Positions 54,522 through 63,830 are shown, counted from the stretch's first letter. The stretch is 64,000 nt of DNA from Actinoplanes missouriensis 431 (GCF_000284295.1 NC_017093.1:4774001-4838000), one strand, 5' to 3'. Numbers and translations: made by a program. Notes: a model not told the origin generated them from the sequence alone.

Positions 54522-55055
54522 GTGGCGACGGCGACAGTGGTGTTCCTGGTGATCGGCGGCGTGGGGCTGGCGATCCTGGCGTTCGCCCTGCTCGGCGGCG
54601 AGATCGCGCATCTCGGCAGCTTCGGGGCGGACGGCCTGGTCTCGCTCGAGGCGGTCGCCGGTTTCCTGGGCGCCCTCGGGTTCGCCGGCGCGATCACCGT
54701 GGAGCTGCTCGATGCCCGTACCCCCGGGTTGATCGCCGCATCCGCGCTGGTCGCGCTCATCGCCGCGTTTGTGGCCGCCTGGCTCGCGCTGCGCTTCTCG
54801 CGCGCCGCCCGGGACATGCCCACCGACGCCACACCCACCCGGGCCCACCTGGTCGGCACGATGGGCGTCGTGGTCACCGCGGTGCCCGCCGGCGGTGGTT
54901 ACGGCGAGGTGCGCGTGCGCCTCGGCGGACAGCCGGTCAAGCTCAACGCCCGCGCCGAGCAGGCCCTGCCGGCCGGCACCCCGATCTTCGTGGTGGAAGC
55001 ACCCACGGACACCAGCGTCGTCGTCGAAGCGACCCCGCACACCGGAAAGGCATAG
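54522..55055 (+). CDS. NfeD-like membrane protein
   Basis: 177 aa. Three hydrophobic segments (residues 4-24, 38-60, 68-90) and a C-terminal OB-like domain (GTMGVVVTAVPAGGGYGEVR, VRLGGQPVKLNARAEQALPA). GTG 54522 is preceded by GAGGAGGG at the right distance. Its stop abuts the flotillin start with no gap. NfeD-flotillin pairs organise membrane microdomains; the same role is expected here. Confidence 0.88.
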   Translation: MATATVVFLVIGGVGLAILAFALLGGEIAHLGSFGADGLVSLEAVAGFLGALGFAGAITVELLDARTPGLIAASALVALIAAFVAAWLALRFSRAARDMPTDATPTRAHLVGTMGVVVTAVPAGGGYGEVRVRLGGQPVKLNARAEQALPAGTPIFVVEAPTDTSVVVEATPHTGKA

Positions 55056-56609
55056 ATGTCACCCCTTCTCATCTCCATCGCAGGCGTGGTCCTGCTGGTC
55101 GTTCTGCTGGTTTTGTTCGTCCTGTCCCGGATCAAGGTCGCCGGGCCGAACGAGGCGTTCATCATCACCGGCCGCAAGGGCCGGGTCACCCAGTCCGCCG
55201 ACGGCACCAGCAGCACCGACCTGTCCGGGCAGAAAGTCGTGATGGGCGCCTCGGTGTTCGTCATGCCGGTCGTCCAGCGGCTGCAGTCGCTCGACCTCTC
55301 CAGCCGCCGCATCGACGTCAGCATCAAGGGCGCCGTCTCCAAGCAGGGCATCCGGGCCGAGCTGCACGGCGTGGCGATCGTCAAGGTCGGCGGCACCGAG
55401 GACGCGATCCGCGCCGCCGCCCAGCGGTTCCTGCACCAGCAGGACGAGATCGAGGACTTCACCCGTGAGGTGCTGGCCGGCGCGCTGCGCTCGATCGTCG
55501 GCCGGCTCACCGTCGAGGAGATCATCCGTGACCGGGCGGCGTTCGCCAGCGCGGTCGCCGAGGAAGCCGAGCACTCGATGACCAATCAGGGTCTGGTGCT
55601 CGACACCTTCCAGCTGCAGGACATCCTGGCCGAGGGGTCGTACCTTCAGGACCTGGGCCGTCCCGAGGCCGCGCGCGTGCTCAAGGACGCGGCGATCGCC
55701 GAGGCCCGCGCCCGGCAGGCCGCCGAGCAGGAGCGGCTGCTCGCCGAGGAGGCGATCGCCGAGGCCGAGCGGAACCTCGCGCTCAAGAAGGCCGGCATCC
55801 AGGCCGAGATCGACGCCGCGAAGGCGAAGTCCGACGCGGCCGGCCCGCTCGCCCAGGCCGAGCGCGACCAGGCGATCCTCGCCGAGCAGCAGAAGGTCGC
55901 CGAGCGCAACGCCGAGCTCAAGCAGCGCCAGCTCGACACCGAGGTGCGCAAGCCCGCCGACGCCGCACGGTACAAGGTGGAGCAGGAGGCCGAGGCCGCC
56001 CGCAACGCGTCGGTCATCGGCGCCGACGCGCAGCGGCAGGCCACGATCGCGGCCGCGCAGGCCTCCGCCGAGCAGGCCCGCCTGACCGGTGAGGGTGAGC
56101 GGGCCCGCCGTGCCGCACTCGCCGAGGCGCACGCCATCGAGGGCGCCAAGGAGGGTGAGGCGGAGCAGCGCCGCCGGACCGCTATCGCCGAGGCGATCGA
56201 GCGCGAGGGTGCCGCCGAGGCTGCGGCCATCCTGGCCCGCGGTCAGGCCGAGGCCGAGGCGATGGCCCGCAAGGCCGACGCCTTCGCGGCGTACGGTGAG
56301 GCTGCCGTCCTCGACCTGCTGGTCAAGGTCCTCCCCCAGGTCGTCGAGGCCGCCGCCGCTCCGATGGGCGCCATCGACAAGATGACGGTCATCTCGACGG
56401 ACGGCGCCTCGTCACTGACCAAGTCGGTGGCGAACAACGTGGCCCAGGGACTTCAGCTGGGCACCGACCTGACCGGGGTCGACCTGGCGGGGCTGCTCGC
56501 CAAGCTTGGCTCCGCCGGTGTGGCTGCCAAGTCCGGGGCTGCCATGTCCGGGGCTGCCACGTCTGTGGCTGACGAGAACGGGCGGACGTTGGATTCTGAG
56601 GTGCGCTAG
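55056..56609 (+). CDS. Flotillin family SPFH/Band 7 protein
   Basis: 517 aa. One N-terminal membrane helix (LLISIAGVVLLVVLLVLFVL), an SPFH domain at about residues 25-190 (FIITGRKGRVTQ, EEIIRDRAAFASAVAEEAEH) and a long Ala/Glu-rich coiled coil (about 190-430) with repeated AEA/EAE words, then a C-terminal tail with AAMSGAATS repeats. It forms the scaffold of membrane microdomains with NfeD. ATG 55056 follows GGAAAGG. Confidence 0.94.
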   Translation: MSPLLISIAGVVLLVVLLVLFVLSRIKVAGPNEAFIITGRKGRVTQSADGTSSTDLSGQKVVMGASVFVMPVVQRLQSLDLSSRRIDVSIKGAVSKQGIRAELHGVAIVKVGGTEDAIRAAAQRFLHQQDEIEDFTREVLAGALRSIVGRLTVEEIIRDRAAFASAVAEEAEHSMTNQGLVLDTFQLQDILAEGSYLQDLGRPEAARVLKDAAIAEARARQAAEQERLLAEEAIAEAERNLALKKAGIQAEIDAAKAKSDAAGPLAQAERDQAILAEQQKVAERNAELKQRQLDTEVRKPADAARYKVEQEAEAARNASVIGADAQRQATIAAAQASAEQARLTGEGERARRAALAEAHAIEGAKEGEAEQRRRTAIAEAIEREGAAEAAAILARGQAEAEAMARKADAFAAYGEAAVLDLLVKVLPQVVEAAAAPMGAIDKMTVISTDGASSLTKSVANNVAQGLQLGTDLTGVDLAGLLAKLGSAGVAAKSGAAMSGAATSVADENGRTLDSEVR

Positions 56610-56759
56610 CGAGACGGTTGTGGGGCGGGGAGTGCCCACTCCGGGCGGTCAGGCTTGATCCCTGCGTGGGCCCTCCCCGCCCCAAAACCTTGCCTGGTCG
56701 GCCTGGTTGCCGCGTGGTGCGATTCGGATTCGGATCCGCCATCCTGCTCGGCCGGGGGC

Positions 56760-56990
56760 AGCTCCGGCTTCGGCGGCCGACCAGGTGCCGACGGGAATTT
56801 GCCGGCGGTCCGCGCCGTCCGGAGCGGCGTCGTGCAGCCGGGTGGTGGCGGCGGTCCGTCCGGTAGGGCCGCGCCAGCGGGGACCAGCCAGCTGGGTGCG
56901 CGGGGTCGGTCACGTCGTCCAGCACGATGAGCCAGTTCGGATCGGTGGCCCGCAACCACTCCAGCAGCGCAAATCACATCAGCTCGCAGA
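56760..56990 (-). pseudogene. Remnant of an NB-ARC/STAND ATPase gene
   Basis: Read on the minus strand, about 56990-56890 encodes FALLEWLRATDPNWLIVLDD then VTDPAHPAGWSP, a Walker B and following region of actinobacterial STAND/NB-ARC proteins. After a one-base shift near 56870 the next 100 bases give GPTGRTAATTRLHDAAPDGA then DRRQIPVGTWSAAEAGA, the expected continuation (sensor TTR...VGT...AEA). Nothing intact flanks it, so it is a decayed fragment. Confidence 0.5.
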
Positions 56991-57011
56991 TACACATCGC
57001 CCGAGTCAAAA

Positions 57012-57140
57012 GCACCGCCACCCGAGCCGACGCGCCACCCGAGCCGGAAGCGCCACCCGAGCCGACGCGCCACCCGAGACTGAAGCGCCACCCGAGCCGA
57101 CGCGCCACCCGAGACTGAAGCGCCGCGCAAGCCGACGCGC
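57012..57140. repeat. 17/18-bp GCGCCACCCGAGCC tandem repeats
   Basis: GCGCCACCCGAGCCGAC and GCGCCACCCGAGACTGAA alternate, giving a higher-order unit of about 35 bases. The region 56610-57455 contains no intact gene: only the NB-ARC remnant, this array and the GC-only stretch at 57.3 kb. Confidence 0.85.
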
Positions 57141-57324
57141 CGCGTGGTCCGTGTGTCGGTGGGGATGGTCTGCTCCGGGGAGTGCGCGGTCACCCCGGTG
57201 GCGAGATCCAGAGCGGCTGCCCCGGTGGGCGAATCGGGGGCCGGCTGCGGTTTCCTGACGCCACCGTCGGTGGTCGTTGCCGCGGTGGCGGGGGTCGGCG
57301 TCGCGGCGGTAGCGGCGGGCGGCG

Positions 57325-57440
57325 TAGCGGCGGGCGGCGTAGCGGCGGCGGCGAGCGGTGCCGCGGCGGCGAGCGATGCCGCGGCGGCGGGGGCGGCGGG
57401 CGGCGTAGCGGCGGCGGCGAGCGGTGCCGCGGCGGCGGGG
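57325..57440. repeat. GCGGCG low-complexity block with a 40-bp duplication
   Basis: The segment beginning CGGGCGGCGTAGCGGCGGCG and ending GCGGTGCCGCGGCGGCG occurs twice, at 57331-57370 and about 57397-57436, separated by GAGCGATGCCGCGG-like sequence. It ends just before the ligA stop codon. Confidence 0.8.
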
Positions 57441-57455
57441 CGGCGGTCGGGCAGG

Positions 57456-59420
57456 TTAGGCGAGCATGCGGGCGAACTCCTCCGGGTCCAGGACCGGGAT
57501 GCCGAGCTGGGCTGCCTTCTTCGCCTTGCTGGTGCCGGTCTCGGCGGTGACCAGCGCCGTCGTCTTCGCGGAGACGCTGCCGCTGGCGGTGCCGCCCAGG
57601 GCCTCGATGCGCTCGCTCACCGTGGTGCGGGTGTAGCCGGGGACGCTGCCGCTCACCACGTAGACCTGGCCGGCCAGCGGTTTCGCGGCGCCGTCGTCGG
57701 CGACCGCCATGGCCAGGCCGGCGGCTGCCAGGCGGTCGATCACGCCGGACATCGCGGCCAGGCCGTCCACCACGTGCTGCGCTTTGATCAGGCCCATCTT
57801 GTCGATCTCGGCGATCTCCTCGACGGTGGCGGCGCGCAGGGCGTCCATCGTCTTGAAGCGGGACGCCAGCCAGCGGCCGACCGAACGGCCGGTCATCCGG
57901 ATGCCGAGGGCGGTGATGACGCGGTTGAACGGCTGCTGGCGGGCGTGCTCCAGACCGGCCATGATGCGGGCCGCGGTGGAGGCGCCGACCTGGCGGTTGC
58001 CCTCGCCGGTGCGGGTGGTCGCGAACTGCTCGGCGGTCAGCGTGAAGAGGTCGGCCAGGTCACGGACGAGACCGGACTCGACCAGGGCGATCACGATCTC
58101 CTCGCCGAGGCCGTCGACGTCGAGGCAGTCCCGGCCGGCGGCGTAGGTCACGGCGCCGACCAGGGAGCAGGACGGCGTGTGACAGCGCCACAGCAGGCTC
58201 GACTTGTCCCACGCCTCGCCGCACTGCGGGCACACCTCGGGCGGCGCCCACGGGAGCAGGTCGTGAGGCTGCTCGCCGATCGGGGTGGTGACCCGCGGGA
58301 TCACGTCACCGGCCCGCCACACCGCGACGGTCTGGCCGATCGCCAGACCCTGGTCGAGCACCCACTGCGGGTTGTGCAGGGTCGCGCGGGTCACCGTGGT
58401 GCCGGCGACGTAGACCGGGTCGATGACGGCGCGCAGCGTGATCCGCCCGGTCCGGCCGACCCGCACCTCGATGTCCCGCAGCACGGTGGCGGCGGTGTCC
58501 GGCGGGTACTTGAAAGCGGCCGCCCAGTAGGGCGTGCGGCTCGCCAGGCCGAGCCGGCGGCGGGTGCTGTCCCGGTTCGCCTTGATCACCGCGCCGTCGA
58601 TCGGGAAGTCGAGGTCGTCGCGGTGGGCGCCGATCTCCTCGATCGCGGCGGTGACCTCCTCGGCGGTGTGGCGTTCGCCGGCGACCGACGGGATCAGGCC
58701 GCAGGCGGCCGGGAAGCCGAGCGTGCCGGCGAACGCCATCCGCTCCAGGTGGGTGTCGAACTCGCCGCTGATCTCGTAGGCCGCGAAGGTCATCGGGCAC
58801 TCGTAGACCCGGTCGACGCTGCGGATCGCGCCGGCGACCGCGCCCCGCGAGTTGACGAACGCCTTGCCGCCGGCGGCGACCCGGTTGGCGCTGGAGGCCT
58901 CGAAGTCGGCGACGGTCATGTAGACCTCGCCGCGCACCTCGCCGGTCCAGTCGCTGCCGAGCGCGACCGGCAGGCCGGCGATGCCGCGCCGGACCTGACC
59001 CGTGACGTCCTCCCCCGTGCTGCCGTCGCCGCGCAGCGCAGCGAGCGTGAGGGCGCCCGACACATACTCCGCGCGGATCGCCAGGCCGTCGAGTTTCACC
59101 TCGACCAGGCAGCCGTCGCCGCCGAGGGTGGCGACGAACGCGGCCACCTCCTCCGGCGTGGTGATCTTGTCGAGGGAGAGCATCGGCGTGGGGTGCCGCA
59201 CGTCGCCACCGGCCGAGGACCCGGCCGCCACCGCGGTGGTCACGCCCTGGTCGTCCCACTCCGGGTGGGTGGCCGTGGCCGCGGCGATCCGGTCGGCGAG
59301 CGCGTCGTAGTCGGCGTCGGTCATCAGCACGTCGCCGCTGTCGTAATAGGCCCGGGCGGCCCGGCGCGCCTCGGCCACGGCCTGGTCGAACTCGTCACGG
59401 CTGGCGAACGTCTCGGTCAT
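57456..59420 (-). CDS. ligA: NAD-dependent DNA ligase LigA
   Basis: 654 aa. Adenylation Lys in EVKLDGLAIR, RGDGSTGEDVTGQVR and NPRGA-type NSRGAVAGAIR; the OB fold; a zinc finger CPQCGEAWDKSS...CHTPSC; helix-hairpin-helix repeats; and a C-terminal BRCT domain (VYVVSGSVPGYTRTTVSERI). It is somewhat shorter than typical actinobacterial LigA (about 700 aa) and variant in several family blocks (MLSLDKITT for MLSLDNAF), so it may be a second, accessory ligase. Joins nicks using NAD. Confidence 0.9.
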   Translation of the reverse strand: MTETFASRDEFDQAVAEARRAARAYYDSGDVLMTDADYDALADRIAAATATHPEWDDQGVTTAVAAGSSAGGDVRHPTPMLSLDKITTPEEVAAFVATLGGDGCLVEVKLDGLAIRAEYVSGALTLAALRGDGSTGEDVTGQVRRGIAGLPVALGSDWTGEVRGEVYMTVADFEASSANRVAAGGKAFVNSRGAVAGAIRSVDRVYECPMTFAAYEISGEFDTHLERMAFAGTLGFPAACGLIPSVAGERHTAEEVTAAIEEIGAHRDDLDFPIDGAVIKANRDSTRRRLGLASRTPYWAAAFKYPPDTAATVLRDIEVRVGRTGRITLRAVIDPVYVAGTTVTRATLHNPQWVLDQGLAIGQTVAVWRAGDVIPRVTTPIGEQPHDLLPWAPPEVCPQCGEAWDKSSLLWRCHTPSCSLVGAVTYAAGRDCLDVDGLGEEIVIALVESGLVRDLADLFTLTAEQFATTRTGEGNRQVGASTAARIMAGLEHARQQPFNRVITALGIRMTGRSVGRWLASRFKTMDALRAATVEEIAEIDKMGLIKAQHVVDGLAAMSGVIDRLAAAGLAMAVADDGAAKPLAGQVYVVSGSVPGYTRTTVSERIEALGGTASGSVSAKTTALVTAETGTSKAKKAAQLGIPVLDPEEFARMLA

Positions 59421-59452
59421 GCGGGAAGCCTAGAACAGAGGTACGACAGTTC

Positions 59453-59887
59453 TCACGCCTGCAGGAACGCGACAAGCCCCTCAAGCTCGGGCTGTTTCGT
59501 CGCCTCCGCCAGCGACTCGGTCAGCGTCTGGTCATGGGTGGGGCGGGCCTGGTCGAGCAGCGCCTGCCCGGCCGGGGTGAGCTCGGTGTAGATGCCGCGC
59601 CGGTCGTCGGCGCAGAGGATCCGGGTGAGCAGGCCGCGGTCCTCCAGCCGGGTGACCAGCCGGGTGGTGGCGCTGCTGGAGAGCGCGGCGGCCCGGGCCA
59701 GCTGGCGCATCCGCATGTGCCAGCCGTCCTGCCGGCTCAGCGCGTCGAGCACCGTGTACTCCACCACCGACAGCTTGTGTGACGCCTGCAGCCGGCGCTC
59801 CAGCTCGGTCTCGATCAGGCCGTGCAGCGCAGCGAGCCGGCGCCAGCCCTGCGCCCGCACCTCGATGGCGTCATCCCGGATCCCCAC
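59453..59887 (-). CDS. MarR family transcriptional regulator
   Basis: About 144 aa from GTG 59887. Winged helix: HKLSVVEYTVLDALSRQDGW, RMRQLARAAALSSSATTRLV, TRLEDRGLLTRI and the wing DDRRGIYTELTPAG. The frame is open to 59941, but that start would lie beyond the inverted repeat, so a later GTG is preferred. Divergent from an MFS exporter and an aldo/keto reductase, which it probably represses. Confidence 0.9.
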   Translation of the reverse strand: MGIRDDAIEVRAQGWRRLAALHGLIETELERRLQASHKLSVVEYTVLDALSRQDGWHMRMRQLARAAALSSSATTRLVTRLEDRGLLTRILCADDRRGIYTELTPAGQALLDQARPTHDQTLTESLAEATKQPELEGLVAFLQA

Positions 59888-59912
59888 GTGGCCCACGATA
59901 CACGCCGGTAGC

Positions 59913-59955
59913 CGACTTGCGCCGATATAGCGCGCGTGCAACTATCGGCAAGTCG
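59913..59955. promoter_or_regulatory. Inverted repeat between marR and the MFS gene
   Basis: CGACTTGC (59913-59920) and GCAAGTCG (59948-59955) are exact inverses, with CCGATA (59922-59927) and TATCGG (59943-59948) nested inside. A likely MarR operator by position. Confidence 0.6.
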
Positions 59956-60008
59956 TTGCGCACGCGGCATATCTGCGTCCGCACGCCAACCAGAGGGGGA
60001 ACACCACC

Positions 60009-61193
60009 ATGCCCATCGCGCTCTACGCGCTCGCCATCGGCGGGTTCGGCATCGGGCTGACCGAATTCGTCATCGCCGGCCTGCTGCCCGAGGTCGCCGC
60101 CGACTTCCGCGTCACCGAGTCCGTGGCCGGCTACCTGATCTCCGGATACGCCCTCTCGGTGGCCGTCGGCGCGATCGCCCTGACCGCCGCCCTCGGCCGC
60201 GTCGACCGGAAGAAGGCGCTGCTCGGCCTGATGATCCTGTTCATCGCCGGCAACCTGCTCTCCGCGGTCGCCGCGAACTACGAGCTCATGCTGCTCGGCC
60301 GGATCCTCGCGGCCCTCTGCCACGGCGCCTTCTTCGGCATCGGCTCGGTGGTCGCCGCCGACCTCGTGCCCGCGCACCGCAAAGCCGCCGCGATCTCCAT
60401 CATGTTCGCCGGCCTGACCGTCGCGAACGTCCTCGGCGTCCCGCTCGGCACCTTCCTCGGGCAGGCAGCCGGCTGGCGTGCCACCTTCTGGGCGATCGCC
60501 GCGGTCGGTGTGATCGCGTTCGCCGGGATCGCCCTGCTCACCCCGCCCACCCCGGCCGCCGAGCGCTCGGCGGACAGCGAGTGGCGAATCTTCGCGAACC
60601 GCCAGGTCTGGCTTTCCATGATCGTGACGGTGCTCGGTTACGGCGGCATGTTCGGCGCCTTCAGCTACATCGCCTACACCCTCACCGGCGTCAGCGGGTT
60701 CGCTGCTTCGACCGTACCGTGGCTGCTTGTTCTTTTCGGGGTCGGGCTTTTCGCCGGGAACATCGCCGGCGGCAAGGCCGCGGACAAGAACCTCGGGGGT
60801 ACGCTCGTCGCCCTGCTCACCGGGCTCGCGGTGGTCCTGGCGGTCTTCGCCGCGACCGCGGGCAGCCAGATCGCGACGGTCGCCGGGCTGATCCTGATGG
60901 GCGGCTTCGGCTTCGCCACCGTCCCCGGCCTGCAGATGCGCATCCTCGGCCACGCTCAGGGCGCGCCCACGCTCGCCTCCGGCGCCAACATCGCGGCGTT
61001 CAACGTGGGCAACGCGTTCGGCGCCTGGATCGGCGGTCTCACCCTCGCGGCCGGCCTCGGCTACACCGCGCCGCTCTGGGCCGCCGCCGCCGTGACCCTG
61101 GCCGGCCTGCTCGTCTTCGTCATCGCCGCGCGCCTGCCCGGCGGCGAGTTCCACCGTCCCACCGGCGTGGCGAATTCCACGATCGCCGCCTGA
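60009..61193 (+). CDS. MFS transporter (DHA1, AraJ/chloramphenicol-exporter-like)
   Basis: 394 aa, about 12 hydrophobic segments. Typical DHA1 features: GFGIGLTEFVIAGLLPEVAAD in the first helix region, SVAVGAIALTAALGRVDRKK at the loop 2-3 motif, and GVPLGTFLGQAAGWRATFW (motif C-like). An efflux pump of small molecules; ligand unknown. Followed by the aldo/keto reductase after 35 bases. Confidence 0.93.
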   Translation: MPIALYALAIGGFGIGLTEFVIAGLLPEVAADFRVTESVAGYLISGYALSVAVGAIALTAALGRVDRKKALLGLMILFIAGNLLSAVAANYELMLLGRILAALCHGAFFGIGSVVAADLVPAHRKAAAISIMFAGLTVANVLGVPLGTFLGQAAGWRATFWAIAAVGVIAFAGIALLTPPTPAAERSADSEWRIFANRQVWLSMIVTVLGYGGMFGAFSYIAYTLTGVSGFAASTVPWLLVLFGVGLFAGNIAGGKAADKNLGGTLVALLTGLAVVLAVFAATAGSQIATVAGLILMGGFGFATVPGLQMRILGHAQGAPTLASGANIAAFNVGNAFGAWIGGLTLAAGLGYTAPLWAAAAVTLAGLLVFVIAARLPGGEFHRPTGVANSTIAA

Positions 61194-61228
61194 AGCGCAA
61201 CCAGCGAAACAGCAACAGGAGAAACACC

Positions 61229-62044
61229 GTGAACATCACCCTCAACGACGGCGTCGTCATGCCGCAGCTCGGCTTCGGCGTCTTCCAGATCCCCGACGCC
61301 GAGACCACCGCCGCGGTCAGCACGGCGCTGGCGACCGGGTACCGCAGCATCGACACCGCCGCGATCTACGGCAACGAGGCCGGCGTGGGCACGGCGATCG
61401 CCGCGTCCGGCATCCCGCGCGACGAGCTCTTCGTCACCACCAAGCTCTGGATCAGCGACCTGGGCCGGGCGTCGGCGCGCGACGCGCTGCGCGCCAGCCT
61501 GGACCGGCTCGGCCTGGACCACGTCGACCTCTACCTGATCCACTGGCCGGCCCCGGCGACCGACGCGTACCTGGAGGCCTGGCAGGGTCTGGAGGACCTG
61601 CGCGCGGACGGGCTGACCCGCAGCATCGGCGTGTCCAACTTCGAGCCGGCGCACCTGAACCGGATCGCCGGACTCGGCGGCACCGTGCCGTCGGTCAACC
61701 AGATCGAGCTGCACCCGCTGCTGCGCAACCGGGCGGCCGAGGCCGCCGCATCCCGGCACGGGACCGTGACCGAGGCGTGGAGTCCCCTGGCGCAGGGCGG
61801 CGCCCTCGACGCCGCCCCGATCGTCGCGGCGGCGCGGGCGCACGGCGTCACCGCGGCGCAGGTGGTGCTGCGCTGGCACCTGCAGCAGGGCCGGGTGGTG
61901 ATCCCGAAGTCGGTGACACCGCACCGGATCGCGGAGAACTTCGACGTCTTCGGTTTCGAGCTGTCGGCGCCGGAGCTGGCCGCGATCGACGCCCTGGACG
62001 CGGACGGCCGCACCGGCCCGCACCCGCTGACCTTCAACGGCTGA
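61229..62044 (+). CDS. Aldo/keto reductase
   Basis: 271 aa TIM-barrel NADPH oxidoreductase. The catalytic set is present: D in RSIDTAAIYGNE, Y in AAIYGNE, K in FVTTKLW and H in LIHWP; the coenzyme-binding end is VIPKSVTPHRIAENFDVF. Close to the 2,5-diketo-D-gluconate reductase-like group. GTG 61229 with AGGAGA upstream. Part of the MarR-controlled unit. Confidence 0.94.
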   Translation: MNITLNDGVVMPQLGFGVFQIPDAETTAAVSTALATGYRSIDTAAIYGNEAGVGTAIAASGIPRDELFVTTKLWISDLGRASARDALRASLDRLGLDHVDLYLIHWPAPATDAYLEAWQGLEDLRADGLTRSIGVSNFEPAHLNRIAGLGGTVPSVNQIELHPLLRNRAAEAAASRHGTVTEAWSPLAQGGALDAAPIVAAARAHGVTAAQVVLRWHLQQGRVVIPKSVTPHRIAENFDVFGFELSAPELAAIDALDADGRTGPHPLTFNG

Positions 62045-62085
62045 CCTGACCGTGGGATGACAAGCGGTCGCGGGACGCTGTCGGC

Positions 62086-62386
62086 ATGACCACAGCGAAC
62101 CCCGGTTCGCGGCCGGCTCAACGCCGCGATCTTCCACACCCATTCCGGGTACGGGGTGATCCAGCGTGCCCTGGCCCGCCCGTGGCGGTGGCTCTCCGAG
62201 GGTCGCGAGGCCGGCCGGGGCATCGAGGCTCTGCTGCGGGCGGGCGGTTTCGCGGAGCTCACCGTGGGCCGTTACCGGATTCCGTCGGTGTCCCTGCCGA
62301 TCAACCCCGCGCGCCGACGGCAGGTGCTGCGCGCGGCCGATCTGGACCGGGTGGCCGGCCTGATCGGGGACTTCCTGACCGGCTGA
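62086..62386 (+). pseudogene. Unassigned coding remnant
   Basis: ATG 62086 starts one frame, but the protein-like stretch is in another: LNAAIFHTHSGYGVIQRALA from about 62117, then RAGGFAELTVGRYRIPSVSL and a stop at 62386. A stop at 62087 blocks that frame upstream and only GTG 62156 could start it. It looks like the C-terminal part of some oxidoreductase or methyltransferase, not recognised. The remaining gap 62387-62615 shows no gene. Confidence 0.3.
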
Positions 62387-62615
62387 CAGTGATCGGCTCA
62401 CGGAATCGATCGGACTTATGGCTGGTTCGGCACGTACTCCTGGCTGTTTATCCCGTATGAAATGAGCCCATCTCAGAATCGGGTCATTCTCGGTTGTGTA
62501 CCGGGTGGTCCCCTTCCGCGGCTCCTGGTCAGGTTGCTGCTTCTGCGGCGACCGCCAATGAAATAGTCTGGCGGCGTCGCGGGTCGCGACGGCGATCGAT
62601 GTTCAGGGAGTTCGC

Positions 62616-63563
62616 GTGTCCCACGACCGAGTCAGTCACCATGAGACGAAGACCCCTGACGGACGGGTGCTCACCTACGACGTGACCGGTCATCCCGACG
62701 GCGAGCCGGTCTTCCTGCTGCACGGTTCCCCGGGCAGCCGCCTCGGCCCGAAACCCCGCGGCAGCCTCCTGTACCGCCTGGGCGTCCAGCTGATCTGCTA
62801 CGACCGTCCCGGCTACGGCGGCTCCACCCGCGCCGAGCACCGGACCGTGGCGGACGCCGCCGAGGACATCCGGGCGGTGGCCGCGGACCTGAACCTCAGG
62901 CGGTTCGCGGTGGTGGGCCGCTCCGGGGGCGGCCCGCACGCGCTTGCCGCCGCCGCGCTGCTGCCGGAGATGGTGACCAATACGGCCGTGCTGGTCGGTC
63001 TCGCGCCGTCGGACGCGGACGGCCTGGATTGGCTCGGCGGAATGACGGACGGAAATGTCCGGGAATATGAGACCGCGCACAACGACTGGCCGAAACACGT
63101 CGAACGTTTACGCCTTAAAGCCGACCAGGCCCGCCGTAATCCGGAAATAATGCTTGATTCCCTGCGGGGTCAGATGACCGACCCTGATCGCCGGGTCGTC
63201 GACGACATCGGGATCCGCCGGCTGCTCACCGCCACCTATGTCGAGGCGTTCGCCCAGGGGCCGTACGGGTGGATCGACGACGTGGCGGCGTTCCGCTCGC
63301 CCTGGGGCTTCGACCTCGACGCCGTCACCGGGCCGGTCCTGCTCTGGCACGGTGCCGAGGACAACTTCTCCCCGGTCAGTCACGCCCGCTGGCTGGCCCA
63401 GCGGATCCCGCAGGCCGAGATCCAGGTGCAGGCGTCCACCGCCCACTTCGGAGCGGTGGAGATCCTCTTCGAGGTCCTCAACTGGCTGATCGCCGACCGG
63501 ACCCGGATCTCCGCAGTTCCGGGAATCCGGGGACGGCGGCGAGCCGCATGTCACGCGCGCTGA
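62616..63563 (+). CDS. Alpha/beta hydrolase
   Basis: 315 aa. LLHGSPGSRLGP (oxyanion region), YDRPGYGGSTRAEHR, nucleophile VGRSGGGPHALA, acid LLWHGAEDNFSP and a C-terminal His in STAHFGAVE. A classic alpha/beta hydrolase of the proline-iminopeptidase/haloperoxidase-like class; substrate unknown. GTG 62616. The 3' end overlaps the DUF1707 remnant on the other strand. Confidence 0.9.
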   Translation: MSHDRVSHHETKTPDGRVLTYDVTGHPDGEPVFLLHGSPGSRLGPKPRGSLLYRLGVQLICYDRPGYGGSTRAEHRTVADAAEDIRAVAADLNLRRFAVVGRSGGGPHALAAAALLPEMVTNTAVLVGLAPSDADGLDWLGGMTDGNVREYETAHNDWPKHVERLRLKADQARRNPEIMLDSLRGQMTDPDRRVVDDIGIRRLLTATYVEAFAQGPYGWIDDVAAFRSPWGFDLDAVTGPVLLWHGAEDNFSPVSHARWLAQRIPQAEIQVQASTAHFGAVEILFEVLNWLIADRTRISAVPGIRGRRRAACHAR

Positions 63564-63830
63564 ACACGCTGACCCCGGCCAGATCGACCTCGACACCCCG
63601 TGATGACCCTGTCTGCGGTGCGGGACGAGCCGACGACCGGCGTGGGCGCGACTCCCTCTTCTGACGCGTCCTCGGCCGCCCGGACCGCATCGACCCGTAC
63701 GCTGAACTCCTCCAGGGTGAGCCGGCCGTCGCCGCAGGCGCGGTGGAGCAACTCGGCCACCCGCTCGCGGTCACCGTCGGAGACGGGGCGGGCACAGGAA
63801 CCGCCACGCGCGGAACCCCTAACCGAAAAG
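63500..63830 (-). pseudogene. DUF1707-type gene remnant
   Basis: One minus-strand frame reads RPVSDGDRERVAELLHRACG then DGRLTLEEFSVRVDAVRAAE, the DUF1707 domain. It lacks a start codon near its N-terminus and runs into a stop at 63551, while a neighbouring frame continues with GVEVDLAGVSVFSARDMRLA, typical of the region after DUF1707. Frameshifted and truncated. Confidence 0.5.

Noticed and set aside
57144..59591. 815-aa frame antisense to ligA
   Set aside because: It translates GCGGCG repeats as Ala/Gly runs and then the ligA complement; ligA motifs are clear on the minus strand.
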